NCBI GenBank assembly: GCA_030429705.1
Contig: JAUIES010000003.1
Span: 1 to 64,000 of the forward strand
Length of the DNA: 64,000 bases
Source: Phycisphaerae bacterium
Lineage (GTDB): Bacteria > Planctomycetota > Phycisphaerae > Phycisphaerales > UBA1924
Direction of reading: 5' to 3'
Shown: piece after piece, positions 8,632 through 15,871 of the stretch
How the letters are laid out: every line of letters begins with the position of its first letter
Numbering within the stretch: position 1 is the stretch's first letter
Notes under the pieces: model-generated
What the model was told of the DNA's origin: nothing
Seen by the model: only the letters and a program-made list of their open reading frames with translations
The model's database searches: none
Translations under genes and position numbers: made by a program

Positions 8632-8977
8632 GGGATTTGGGAAACGAGTGATTTGTGAGATTGAGGGCCGAGGGCCTGCGTCGCTCGGCTCGTTTGTTCA
8701 GGACCCACTCACTGACGGTCTGGGCTCGTTGATGCGTGGATTCCCTTTTGCTGGCGCTGCGGGCTTGTCGGGCGGGCGCAGATGTTGCGCGATGGAGTTT
8801 TGCGCTGTAGCGCGAAACATGCCGGTTGATTCTCATTGAGTTGAATCACGGAGGTCGATGGATGGGCTGGCAGAGGACTGAAGCCTCTGTGAAATACACC
8901 AAGGGCACCCGCAATGGATGGCGCGGCCGGGAGTCGGTTGCGTCCGGGCTGTCCGTTTGCCTATGAAGGAGTCAGCA
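8632..8977. other. Gene-free stretch upstream of the bactofilin genes
   Basis: No convincing reading frame. It contains one copy of a short GC-rich dispersed repeat (8668-8694) and, nearer the bactofilin start, a small stem (CAGAGG at 8871-8876 with CCTCTG at 8884-8889) in a purine-rich leader. I recognise no named RNA family here. Confidence 0.5.
8668..8694. repeat. Dispersed intergenic repeat B, copy 1
   Basis: The segment CCGAGGGCCTGCGTCGCTCG continuing into GCTCGTT is matched at 11390-11416 with only two differences (T for C twice). The GAGGGCY-N-CGCTCGGC arms give it weak dyad character. Both copies are intergenic. Confidence 0.6.
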
Positions 8978-9514
8978 ATGGCAGGGAACAGTGAAATGAC
9001 AGTGATCGGCCGCGACACGAAGATCAAGGGCGAGATGACCTTTGACAGCGGTGCACGCATCCTCGGTACATTTGAAGGGAAGATCAGTTCAGCGGGCGAA
9101 GTGCAGGTTGGTGAAGGCGCGAACTGTCTGGCTGCGATTGATGCGCAGCGCGTCGTTGTTGATGGACAGATCCAGGGTGATATCACGGCTGGTGAAGTGT
9201 TGACATTGAATGCTGACGCACGGGTGCAGGGTGATATCGTGGCGAACAAGTTGATTGTGATTGAAGGCGCGACCTTTGAAGGCAACTGCCGTGTGGGGCC
9301 GAGTGTCGCGTCCGGTGCGACGACGACGCGTTCGGTCGGGTCGGGGTTGCAGACTGGTTCGAGCGGCAGCACCGGGAGCGGTTCGGCGACCTTTGGTTCG
9401 ATGAGTAAGCCTGCGACGGCGAACAAGCCCTTGACCGAGTCCAAGCCGGTGACGGAAACAACGCCGATTGTTGAAACGCGTGTTGGTTCGACGGGTGCGG
9501 TTGAGGCTGCCTGA
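8978..9514 (+). CDS. Bactofilin (polymer-forming cytoskeletal protein)
   Basis: A 178-residue protein beginning MAGNSEMTVIGRDTKIKGEM; the start has SD AAGGAG at 8966-8971, six bases upstream, so an upstream ATG at 8963 was rejected. Residues about 8-110 form the bactofilin right-handed beta-helix, with the ladder GTFEGKISSAGEVQVGEGA, VDGQIQGDITAGEVLTL and VQGDIVANKLIVIEGA, and the typical GNCRVG ending. Bactofilins polymerise without nucleotide into filaments used for cell-shape or polar scaffolding. The Ser/Thr/Gly-rich tail (about 115-178) is a disordered extension. It is followed 11 bases later by a second bactofilin-like gene. Confidence 0.93.
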   Translation: MAGNSEMTVIGRDTKIKGEMTFDSGARILGTFEGKISSAGEVQVGEGANCLAAIDAQRVVVDGQIQGDITAGEVLTLNADARVQGDIVANKLIVIEGATFEGNCRVGPSVASGATTTRSVGSGLQTGSSGSTGSGSATFGSMSKPATANKPLTESKPVTETTPIVETRVGSTGAVEAA

Positions 9515-9525
9515 TTGGAGCGGCT

Positions 9526-9999
9526 GTGAGTAACGACCCGTCAAGTTTGCGTCGAGCACTGCTTGGTCTGGAGAGCGCTCGAAGTGTGCGTTGCTATCAC
9601 TGCGGCGAGGAGAACGAGGTTTCTCCGAAGGCGCAGTCGGTGAGTTGCCATGCGTGCTATCAGCAGTTGAATACTGCAGATATCGGTGTTCGCGCTATGC
9701 ACTGGGGCGGGAGCCTGCGGACGACGGGCGTGGTTGTGTTACACCGGAAAGCGCGGGTTGTGTGTCACGATATTGTGGCGAGCCTGGGTGTTCGTGTGCT
9801 CGGGCAGGTGGAAGCGGATATTCGCTCGGGCGGCCCGGTGTATGTCGGTCCGGAGGCCGAACTCAAGGGTGCGGTGCGTGCGAGCAAGTTGATTATTGAG
9901 TCTGGTGCGATTGTGTCGGGTGGGCCGTTCTGTGTGCCGTCGCCTTTTGTTCTGGGCGACAGCGTCAGAACGGTGCGGGAGTCTGCCGACGCGGCGTGA
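9526..9999 (+). CDS. Zinc-ribbon bactofilin-like protein
   Basis: GTG start with GGAG at 9517-9520, five bases upstream; 157 residues. The N-terminus (about 20-45) holds a rubredoxin-like zinc ribbon, RCYHCGEENEV followed by VSCHACYQQL (two CxxC pairs). The rest is a shortened bactofilin beta-helix: GSLRTTGVVVLHRKARV, VLGQVEADIRSGGPVYVG, LKGAVRASKLIIESGAIVSG. It probably co-assembles with, or caps, filaments of the preceding bactofilin; the ribbon could bind a partner or nucleic acid. That role is inferred. A strong terminator follows 12 bases after the stop, so the two genes form a closed unit. Confidence 0.85.
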   Translation: MSNDPSSLRRALLGLESARSVRCYHCGEENEVSPKAQSVSCHACYQQLNTADIGVRAMHWGGSLRTTGVVVLHRKARVVCHDIVASLGVRVLGQVEADIRSGGPVYVGPEAELKGAVRASKLIIESGAIVSGGPFCVPSPFVLGDSVRTVRESADAA

Positions 10000-10011
10000 G
10001 GGATGACTCCT

Positions 10012-10048
10012 GCGGGGCGACCGATGGTGCGGTCGTCCCGCTTTTTTT
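10012..10048 (+). terminator. Rho-independent terminator of the bactofilin pair
   Basis: An 11-bp stem with one G-U pair, GCGGGGCGACC (10012-10022) with GGTCGTCCCGC (10031-10041), an 8-base loop and seven T residues (10042-10048). It sits directly after the second bactofilin gene. Confidence 0.93.
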
Positions 10049-10067
10049 GTGCGCGTACTGTTGGCGC

Positions 10068-10670
10068 ATGAGCGCGGGCGGACCAATCGGGATTGAAGGG
10101 GTACGAAGCGAGGATCGCTTGCTTTCGCTGGTCTTATTGCGGGCGTTGCTCGTCTCGTTTTTTGCGTGGATGACGATGCTTGGTGCGCATGTGGCGGTGC
10201 CACTGCCTCCCGATGGCGTGCCGATGACGATGCAGACGCTGGTGGTGTTGATGGCGGCGCTGTGCATCGGGCCGAGGCTGGGTATGGCGAGCATGACGCT
10301 GTATGTGGTGGTGGGGATGCTGGGCGCTGGGGTCTATGCGCAAGGTGAAAAGGGGATCGTTGCGCTGCTCGGGCAGACCGGGGGGTATCTAGTTGGATTT
10401 ATTGTGTGTCAGCCGGTGATCGGGCGAATCGCTCGGCGGGCGGATGGGACTGTGCGGGGCTGGCTTGCGATGATCGTGGCGGTTGTGGCGGGGGAGTTGG
10501 TGATTTTTGGGATTGGTGTGCCGTGGTTGGCATGGGTGAACGGGTTTGGGCTATGGCGTGCGATTGAGGGGGGGCTGTTGCCGTTTGTGCCGGCGGCGAT
10601 CGTGAAGGGGGCGCTGGCGGTTTTGATCGGGCGGGTGGCGGCGCCGCTTTCGTCGAAGTCGGCGTGGTAA
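10068..10670 (+). CDS. bioY: BioY family biotin transporter S-component
   Basis: The ATG at 10068 gives 200 residues, the usual BioY size; earlier in-frame sequence lies inside the terminator of the previous operon and is rejected. The protein is almost entirely hydrophobic with about six membrane segments. BioY signatures are visible: the conserved HVAVPLPPDGVPMTMQTL loop, LGMASMTLYVVVGMLGAGVYA, and the GQTGGYLVGFIV segment. BioY is the biotin-binding S-component of an ECF transporter or works alone. No BioM/BioN genes are adjacent. No SD site is apparent, so translation may start on a short leader. Confidence 0.9.
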   Translation: MSAGGPIGIEGVRSEDRLLSLVLLRALLVSFFAWMTMLGAHVAVPLPPDGVPMTMQTLVVLMAALCIGPRLGMASMTLYVVVGMLGAGVYAQGEKGIVALLGQTGGYLVGFIVCQPVIGRIARRADGTVRGWLAMIVAVVAGELVIFGIGVPWLAWVNGFGLWRAIEGGLLPFVPAAIVKGALAVLIGRVAAPLSSKSAW

Positions 10671-10703
10671 CGCAGCCATGATCAAAGGCAGGGGCATGCC
10701 GTG

Positions 10704-11129
10704 ATGGAACCGAGCGAAATTGAAAAACGAGTCATCGAAGCGTTTGTCGCGCCACATCGACGCGTTCGGTATCCCCACGGGTTCGGTCAGCGGAAGAAAC
10801 GAGATGAGTTGACCGATCGACTGAACCACACGGCTCTTGGCGATTTTGATGAGCACTGCATGTTGGTTGTTCCGCGAGATTCGCAGAATCCGGAGGCGAT
10901 CGGCGCCATGCTTGTTGATCGAGGTGCACCGTCCGAGTGCTATGTCATTTCGTGCGGGTGGCTTGACGGAAGAATCATGCAACTGGATGCGGCGCTTCAG
11001 GGGATCGTGGGCACTGGTATGGGAACCGTGTTGTCGAGCATTCACGGCGTGCTGGCGTACTACGAATCGGAAGAGCGTGGTATGCGTTTTGTGCTTCATA
11101 AACGGCGTGCGTCGCTGGGGGATGTTTGA
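10704..11129 (+). CDS. Hypothetical protein
   Basis: A 141-residue soluble protein with no signal peptide, membrane segment or family motif that I recognise. A GTG immediately upstream (10701) is an alternative start. Composition and codon use match neighbouring genes, and the purine-rich AAAGGCAGGGG just upstream could serve as ribosome binding site, so it is likely real. Segments such as GLGDFDEH-type acidic turns and GWLDGRIMQLDAALQGIVG suggest a compact alpha/beta fold. Function unknown. Confidence 0.6.
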   Translation: MEPSEIEKRVIEAFVAPHRRVRYPHGFGQRKKRDELTDRLNHTALGDFDEHCMLVVPRDSQNPEAIGAMLVDRGAPSECYVISCGWLDGRIMQLDAALQGIVGTGMGTVLSSIHGVLAYYESEERGMRFVLHKRRASLGDV

Positions 11130-11197
11130 AAGGTGCTCTCTCGATTCGACGAGCCGATTCGTCGGGTTTGCTGAAATCGAGTTGGACCTTTCGCAGA

Positions 11198-11254
11198 ACC
11201 CCCTCCGGCCTCGACGACTCGGCCACCTCCCCCATGAGGACATGGGGGAGGGAG
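11198..11254. repeat. Palindromic dispersed repeat A, copy 1
   Basis: An ACCCCCTCCGGCCTCGACGA arm, a CTCGGCCACCTCC core, and a perfect 11-bp hairpin CCTCCCCCATG/CATGGGGGAGG (11227-11237 with 11242-11252). Related copies are at 18108-18160 and 23840-23896. All are intergenic, resembling REP-type elements. Confidence 0.75.
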
Positions 11255-11389
11255 GCGTTCCGTGCAAAGTGAAGTTGATCGGTGCCATCAGATGGCGTGA
11301 GGTTTTTGATCTCATTCGCAAGGGTCGGAGGCTCATGCAACCTGGGGAAGGGGATCGAGCCCTGATTGTTGCGGCGCTTTGAGGAGTGA

Positions 11390-11416
11390 CCGAGGGCTTG
11401 CGCCGCTCGGCTCGTT
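11390..11416. repeat. Dispersed intergenic repeat B, copy 2
   Basis: Matches 8668-8694 apart from two C-to-T/T-to-C changes (CCGAGGGCTTGCGCCGCTCG then GCTCGTT). Located just downstream of repeat A. Confidence 0.6.
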
Positions 11417-11433
11417 GGGGGTGATGTTCGCGG

Positions 11434-12171
11434 TTAGAACGAGTCGGTGGGGCGCAGTTGGGGGCGGCGACGGGGGAGGTCGGGGAGTGGTTCGGTCATC
11501 GCTTCGCGGGCGGCGGCGTGCAGGGCCTGGTGAAGTTTTTCGTGGTAGGGGAGAGCGTTGATGCGTTCGATGAGGTCGTCGACGCGATAGGCCGCGGGTT
11601 CGGCTGGGTCGACGGTCTTGATGGCTTGGTCGCCGAGGGCTTCGTAGGTGTTTTCAAACCATTTGACGGGGATATCGCCGGCGAATTCGTCTTTGCGCAT
11701 GTTGGTTTCGACGCGATCGACCGGTTCGGGGGGGGCGATACGGATGCGGACGGAGACTTCGCTGACGGCGACGACTGGCCAGCGGCCGTCGCGGGTGAGG
11801 GGCTCGCGTGCGATGGCGAGGACTGGTCTATTTTTGCGAAGCCCCATTTCGTGGATGGTGCGTGCGTCGAGGCCGATCAGGGGCGGGGCGACCATGTAGC
11901 AGCCGGGCTTGAAGCCGTCGCCGACTTCGTTGGGGTCGAGGATGTAGTGGACGGAGGGTGCGGTGTCTGTGGCGATCTGCCGGACTTGTCGACGGGCTTC
12001 GAGGAGAGGGAGGGTGATGCGGCTGAGTTTCTCGAAGTCGTTGGCGCGGCGTGCTTTTTTGAGCGCTTTTTCGCATTGGATGATGGCGTCGAAGTAGTTG
12101 GTGTCGGCGAGGGCTCTCGAAGCCTTTTCCATCAGGTCGTCGATCGGGTTGTAGCGGGCATGCGCACTCAT
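11434..12171 (-). CDS. Hypothetical protein with helical TPR-like N-terminus
   Basis: The open frame extends further upstream, but that part is only a frame-shifted reading of the next gene, so the ATG at 12171 (MSAHARYNPIDDLMEKAS) is the likely start, giving 245 residues. Residues 8-60 form two amphipathic helices of TPR type (ALADTNYFDAIIQCEKALKK). The middle part, with GCYMVAPPLIGLDARTIHEM and VLAIAREPLTRDGRWPVVAV, looks like a beta-rich domain. No signal peptide or membrane segment. It is 16 bases downstream of a second unknown gene on the same strand, so the two are probably co-transcribed. I do not recognise the family. Confidence 0.65.
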   Translation of the reverse strand: MSAHARYNPIDDLMEKASRALADTNYFDAIIQCEKALKKARRANDFEKLSRITLPLLEARRQVRQIATDTAPSVHYILDPNEVGDGFKPGCYMVAPPLIGLDARTIHEMGLRKNRPVLAIAREPLTRDGRWPVVAVSEVSVRIRIAPPEPVDRVETNMRKDEFAGDIPVKWFENTYEALGDQAIKTVDPAEPAAYRVDDLIERINALPYHEKLHQALHAAAREAMTEPLPDLPRRRPQLRPTDSF

Positions 12172-12187
12172 CGTCTGTACCGGCTTG

Positions 12188-12829
12188 TCAATCCTGTCGC
12201 GGTGTATCGTCGCCCGCGGTGACAGAATCGGCGAGGGCTTTGACGAAATCGATCCAGTGAGCAGCCTGGGTGTCGAGGTCACCTTCCAGACAATCGGCGA
12301 GGGCGGTGAAGTCTTGCTTTTCGAGTGCAATGCGGACCGTATCGAAGTCGCGTGCGAGGCCATCGATGTAAGTGGCGCCAGTGCGGGTCGATCCGTCGGC
12401 TGTGGGAACGATGACAGCGGAGGGTTCGATGGTGCCGAGCGAGGCGGCTTTATCGACGACATCACGGACGAGTGTCCACGAGCCGAGGGCGTGCTGGAGC
12501 GATGGGACGCCGTCTTCGATGTGACCAGTCTGGAACTGTTTGACGGCTTCGGTTTGGGCGATGCGGATCTGTTCGAGCAGATCGGCGGCATCGAGGAGCG
12601 TGGTGCGGATGAAGGGGCCGGGTGGCGTGGAGATCATCTTGAGTTCGAGGATGCCGGCGGTGTCGGCGGGCGGCTCGTCGAGGAGGGCGGCATCGATGGG
12701 TGAGCCATCGGCGTGGACTTCGATGACGAGTCTGCCTGCGGCTTCGGCGGCGTCTCGGCCGGCGATGAGGGCTTCGGCGACGGAGGCGGGGGTGATTTCG
12801 AGCGGTGTTTCGTCGAGGAGTACCTTCAT
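12188..12829 (-). CDS. Hypothetical protein, helical, cytoplasmic
   Basis: A 213-residue acidic protein starting MKVLLDETPLEITPASVAEA. The N-terminal 50 residues resemble a small ubiquitin-like or beta-grasp segment (VIEVHADGSPIDAALLDEPP). The remainder is mainly alpha-helical (LLDAADLLEQIRIAQTEAVK, then TGHIEDGVPSLQHALGSWTL). No catalytic motif is visible. It is the first gene of a two-gene unit with the TPR-like protein downstream and is divergent from the glycosyltransferase at 12908. Unknown function. Confidence 0.65.
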   Translation of the reverse strand: MKVLLDETPLEITPASVAEALIAGRDAAEAAGRLVIEVHADGSPIDAALLDEPPADTAGILELKMISTPPGPFIRTTLLDAADLLEQIRIAQTEAVKQFQTGHIEDGVPSLQHALGSWTLVRDVVDKAASLGTIEPSAVIVPTADGSTRTGATYIDGLARDFDTVRIALEKQDFTALADCLEGDLDTQAAHWIDFVKALADSVTAGDDTPRQD

Positions 12830-12907
12830 GGAGGGAGTCTAACCCATCCGGGGCGGCTGGGCACAGGAAATCGGGTGAATCGGGGGGCTCGGCGCTATGC
12901 TCAGGCG

Positions 12908-13762
12908 GTGAATAACGCGCGTGCAACAACTGATGGCGGGGCCGTGGAACTGAGCGTGGTCGCGCCAGCCCACAATGAGCGGGAAAATGTGACTCGGCTT
13001 GTTGAAGAGGTCGGTGCAGCGGTCGGGTCGATGGGTGTGCTGTTCGAGTTCGTCTTGGTCGATGATGGATCGACGGATGGGACGGGTGAGGCGGCGATGG
13101 CACTGATGGCGGAGCGGCCTTGGCTGCGGGTGGTGAAGATGCTGGATACGCCGCCGGGCAAGGGAAATGGGCAGAGTGCGGCGTTCCACGCGGGGTTTCG
13201 GGCGGCGCGGGGGCGGTTTATCGCGGTGCTGGATGCTGATCTGCAGAACGACCCGGCGGATATCCCGGCGATGGTGGCGTTGCTCGAAAAAGAGAACGCG
13301 GACTTTGTGCAAGGCGATCGGTCGCGGGCGCGGGCGGACAACTGGATGCGTAAACGGACGAGTGGGGTCGGGCGATTGTTCCGGCGGATGATTCTGGGCG
13401 ACACTATTCGGGATACCGGGTGTTCGCTGCGCGTGATGAAGCGGGAGATCGGGTTGCGGCTGCCGCTGGAGTTCAAGGGCATGCACCGGTTCATTCCGGC
13501 GACGGCGCGGCACATGGGGTACACGGTGGTCGAGATTCCGGTGAACCATCGGGCCCGGGCCGCCGGCGAGACGAAGTATGGGAGCGCGGGGATCTGGCAG
13601 CGGGCGATTCCGGGGCTGATTGATTGCTTTGCGGTGCGGTATATGCGCGGTCGGCGGCGGCCGGTGGTGGGGGTGGAAGTGACGGATGGGGAGCCCGTGC
13701 ATGGTCAATCGACCGGAGTGGGCACGCAGGTTACGAGCGAGCCGGTGGAGACGCATTTGTGA
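12908..13762 (+). CDS. Family 2 glycosyltransferase, polyprenyl-phosphate sugar transferase-like
   Basis: A GTG start at 12908 gives 284 residues; the open frame upstream has no family sequence. The GT-A fold is clear: ELSVVAPAHNERENVTRLVE, the nucleotide-sugar site VLVDDGSTDGTGEAAM, GQSAAFHAGFRAARG, and the DXD-type metal motif AVLDADLQNDPADIPAM. KRTSGVGRLFRRMILGDTI and ETKYGSAGIWQRA resemble the DPM1/ArnC group that moves sugars onto polyprenyl phosphate. The stop overlaps the next start (GTGA), coupling it to an LpxB-N-like membrane protein, a pairing that fits envelope glycolipid assembly. Confidence 0.88.
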   Translation: MNNARATTDGGAVELSVVAPAHNERENVTRLVEEVGAAVGSMGVLFEFVLVDDGSTDGTGEAAMALMAERPWLRVVKMLDTPPGKGNGQSAAFHAGFRAARGRFIAVLDADLQNDPADIPAMVALLEKENADFVQGDRSRARADNWMRKRTSGVGRLFRRMILGDTIRDTGCSLRVMKREIGLRLPLEFKGMHRFIPATARHMGYTVVEIPVNHRARAAGETKYGSAGIWQRAIPGLIDCFAVRYMRGRRRPVVGVEVTDGEPVHGQSTGVGTQVTSEPVETHL

Positions 13763-14346
13763 AACCGGGGCCGATTGCTGCGATGGTGCTGTTGATCTTC
13801 CTTGGGATGTGGCTGGTGCTACAGCCGACGCTCCAGCGTGAGCAGTATGACTATTTCGTGAAGGTCGGTTCGATCGAGTTGTTTGTCAAGGATCTTGATA
13901 ACGGGCGGGTGGAGTTTGTCTCCCCCCCGGGGCTTGCCGAGCGCGGGCCGATGTCGGGCGACGAGTTTCAGGATGTGTTGCGTGAGCAGTGGGACGCGTG
14001 GCTGGCGCGGCCTCCGATGACGCGGACGCTGCTCGGGTTCTTCAATATTTCGAGTTGGACGAACTTCGCGTGGGTGGCGGTTGGTCTCTTGGGGCAGGCG
14101 GCGTTCTTTGGCCGCATGTTCATGCAGTGGATCGTCAGCGAAAAGAACCGTCGCAGCGAGGTGCCCGAACTGTTCTGGTGGTTCAGTTTCATCGGTGGGG
14201 TGTGCCTGTTTACCTACTTCGTGTGGCGGGTCGATATCGTCGGCGTGCTCGGGCAGAGCACGGGCGTGGTGATCTATGCCCGAAACCTGCGGCTGATTCA
14301 TAAGCAGCGGAAGCGGGAGGCGAGGGTGGAAGGGATTGGGGATTAG
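13759..14346 (+). CDS. Stand-alone lipid-A-disaccharide synthase N-terminal-like membrane protein
   Basis: A GTG start overlapping the glycosyltransferase stop gives 195 residues. One N-terminal membrane anchor (about 6-25) precedes a short extracytoplasmic segment, then three further hydrophobic segments with the LAB_N (PF07578) signature: GLLGQAAFFGRMFMQWIVSE, the SEKNRRSEVPELFWWFSFIG block, then WRVDIVGVLGQSTGVVIYAR ending in RNL. The domain is usually fused to LpxB or found next to polyprenyl-linked glycosyltransferases, where its role is unresolved. Its tight coupling to the family 2 transferase suggests they act together at the membrane. Converges with the HxlR gene, overlapping by 4 bases. 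Confidence 0.85.
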   Translation: MKPGPIAAMVLLIFLGMWLVLQPTLQREQYDYFVKVGSIELFVKDLDNGRVEFVSPPGLAERGPMSGDEFQDVLREQWDAWLARPPMTRTLLGFFNISSWTNFAWVAVGLLGQAAFFGRMFMQWIVSEKNRRSEVPELFWWFSFIGGVCLFTYFVWRVDIVGVLGQSTGVVIYARNLRLIHKQRKREARVEGIGD

Positions 14347-14717
14347 GCGTTCAAACCTGAAGTCGGCTCGCGGCTTGCCAATTCCTCTGCGTTGCGCCGC
14401 TCCTTGAAATCCCGGCCCCATGCCTGCATGGCGACGAGGGTGGGTTCGAGTGAGCGGCCGTAGTCGGTCATTTCGTACTCGACGCGGGGGGGCACTTCGG
14501 CTAAGACATGGCGTGCGATGATGCCATCGGCTTCGAGTTCACGGAGTTGGAGGGTGATCATCCGTTCGGTTGCATTGGCGACGAGCCGGCGCAGTTCACC
14601 GTATCGCTTTCTACCGGCGAGGAGATGGCAGACGAGGACGGGTTTCCATCGTCCTCCAATGACGCTGAGGGTTGCTTCGACATCGCACCCGGTCTTCCAG
14701 TTGTAGTTTCGTGCCAT
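14343..14717 (-). CDS. HxlR family winged-helix transcriptional regulator
   Basis: 124 residues from the ATG at 14717 (MARNYNWKTGCDVEATLSVI). The HxlR core is complete: a single N-terminal Cys (GCDVEATL), GGRWKPVLVCHLLAGRKRYG, LRRLVANATERMITLQLREL (recognition region) and the wing VEYEMTDYGRSLEPTL. Members with this Cys often sense electrophiles or quinones, as YodB and HypR do. The divergent 14.84-16.86 kb genes (cupin lipoprotein and quinone-reductase-like enzyme) are likely targets; direct repeats TACTTA/TACTTG lie in the intergenic region. Confidence 0.93.
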   Translation of the reverse strand: MARNYNWKTGCDVEATLSVIGGRWKPVLVCHLLAGRKRYGELRRLVANATERMITLQLRELEADGIIARHVLAEVPPRVEYEMTDYGRSLEPTLVAMQAWGRDFKERRNAEELASREPTSGLNA

Positions 14718-14744
14718 GGTGGAGGTTTTTCTCAAAAAATCTAA

Positions 14745-14768
14745 TACTTACATTTTTGTGGGTACTTG
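14745..14768. promoter_or_regulatory. Candidate HxlR operator, TACTTA/TACTTG direct repeat
   Basis: The unusually AT-rich gap between the HxlR gene and the divergent cupin gene has TACTTA at 14745-14750 and TACTTG at 14763-14768, 18 bases apart. HxlR-family operators commonly contain TACTTAC-type half-sites, so this is a plausible binding site. Confidence 0.4.
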
Positions 14769-14842
14769 TTGTTGTTGCATCATAGCGATACGGTGTGATC
14801 GAATCGATTGAATCGAGTGCTTGCAGCAGCGAGAGGGCACAA

Positions 14843-15754
14843 TTGAAGTCAGTAACCATCATTGAAGTATTCAAGGTCTGCTTGGGACCCTCTTTCTTTT
14901 TGGTGACAGGGTGCGGAACCATGTCACCGAAGTTGGCTCGTGCCGATTTTGACCGGGTGAAATTGGGAATGGTTGAGGTTGTCCCGATTGCTGCTGTGGA
15001 GTGGGGGGCGCTGAATCCGGCCCGAGGAGAAAATGGGCCGCGAGCGGCGGACCTCTGGGGAGATCGTACTGAGACTTGTGCGACGGGTTTTCTGGTCCGT
15101 TTTGCGGAAGGCTTTTCGTCGCCGCCACACATTCATAACACTACTTACAGGGGTGTCGTGATTGAGGGGCTGATTCATAACGATGATTCTGGTGCGGCAG
15201 AGATGTGGATGCCCGCTGGTTCGTACTGGACTCAGCCGGCGGGCGAATCGCACATCACTGCGGCCGATGGAAGTGGCCGGTTGGTGTATATCGAGATCCA
15301 GAGCGGACCTTACCTGGTGCAGCCGGTGGAGGAGACTTTTGACGCCGGGGAGCGCGCTGTCAATATTCACGCATCGAACTTGGTCTGGCTCGATGAATCG
15401 AGTGCAGCCGGAATTGATCTGCCGGCGAGTGTGCTGGCCGGGGAAGGGCCAAGAGTTTCGTATTTGTGGGGCAACCCACAGGATGAGGAGGCAAGCGGCG
15501 CATTGGTAGAGTTGCCTGCCGGGTTCGCAGGTAATTTGCATAGCGATGGCCCGTCGCTCCGGGTGGTTGTGGTGACGGGGCAGCCGTCCGTTATCTTGCC
15601 GAAGAGTGACGGCGGCGTGCAGTTGGACCCAGGTAGTTACATCGGTTCGTCAGCAGGTGGGGGACAATGGCTGTCACTCACAACCAATAAAAAATGTGTC
15701 ATCTATGTCCGAAGTGAGGGTGCTTTGAGTGTGACCTCGACTGAGCCTCGGTAA
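14843..15754 (+). CDS. DUF4437 cupin lipoprotein
   Basis: TTG at 14843 is preferred because GAGAGGG (14831-14837) is a suitable SD site and the start yields a short lipoprotein signal ending FFLVTGC; a GTG at 14795 would make an overlong leader. The mature protein (about 280 residues) has two DUF4437-type cupin repeats: [20 protein letters not shown] with [20 protein letters not shown], and a second half [15 protein letters not shown] with [13 protein letters not shown]. The first repeat keeps His metal ligands (PPHIHN, ESHIT). The enzymatic role of the family is unknown. Divergent from HxlR and upstream of a quinone-reductase-like gene. Confidence 0.82.
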   Translation: MKSVTIIEVFKVCLGPSFFLVTGCGTMSPKLARADFDRVKLGMVEVVPIAAVEWGALNPARGENGPRAADLWGDRTETCATGFLVRFAEGFSSPPHIHNTTYRGVVIEGLIHNDDSGAAEMWMPAGSYWTQPAGESHITAADGSGRLVYIEIQSGPYLVQPVEETFDAGERAVNIHASNLVWLDESSAAGIDLPASVLAGEGPRVSYLWGNPQDEEASGALVELPAGFAGNLHSDGPSLRVVVVTGQPSVILPKSDGGVQLDPGSYIGSSAGGGQWLSLTTNKKCVIYVRSEGALSVTSTEPR

Positions 15755-15871
15755 CGCCAGCAGCCTACAGACCTCGCACGCCCGATGCTGGGGTAACGGG
15801 CCGGTGTGGACTTCACGAGTTGCCCGGTACTCTTACAAGTTAGTCGAACAACGAACGAGAGGACGAAACGG

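Larger units (their letters stand above)
11130..11433. other. Repeat-bearing intergenic stretch
   Basis: No credible gene is seen. It holds one copy of palindromic repeat A (11198-11254) and one copy of repeat B (11390-11416). It lies between convergent genes, a common location for palindromic intergenic elements. Confidence 0.5.
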
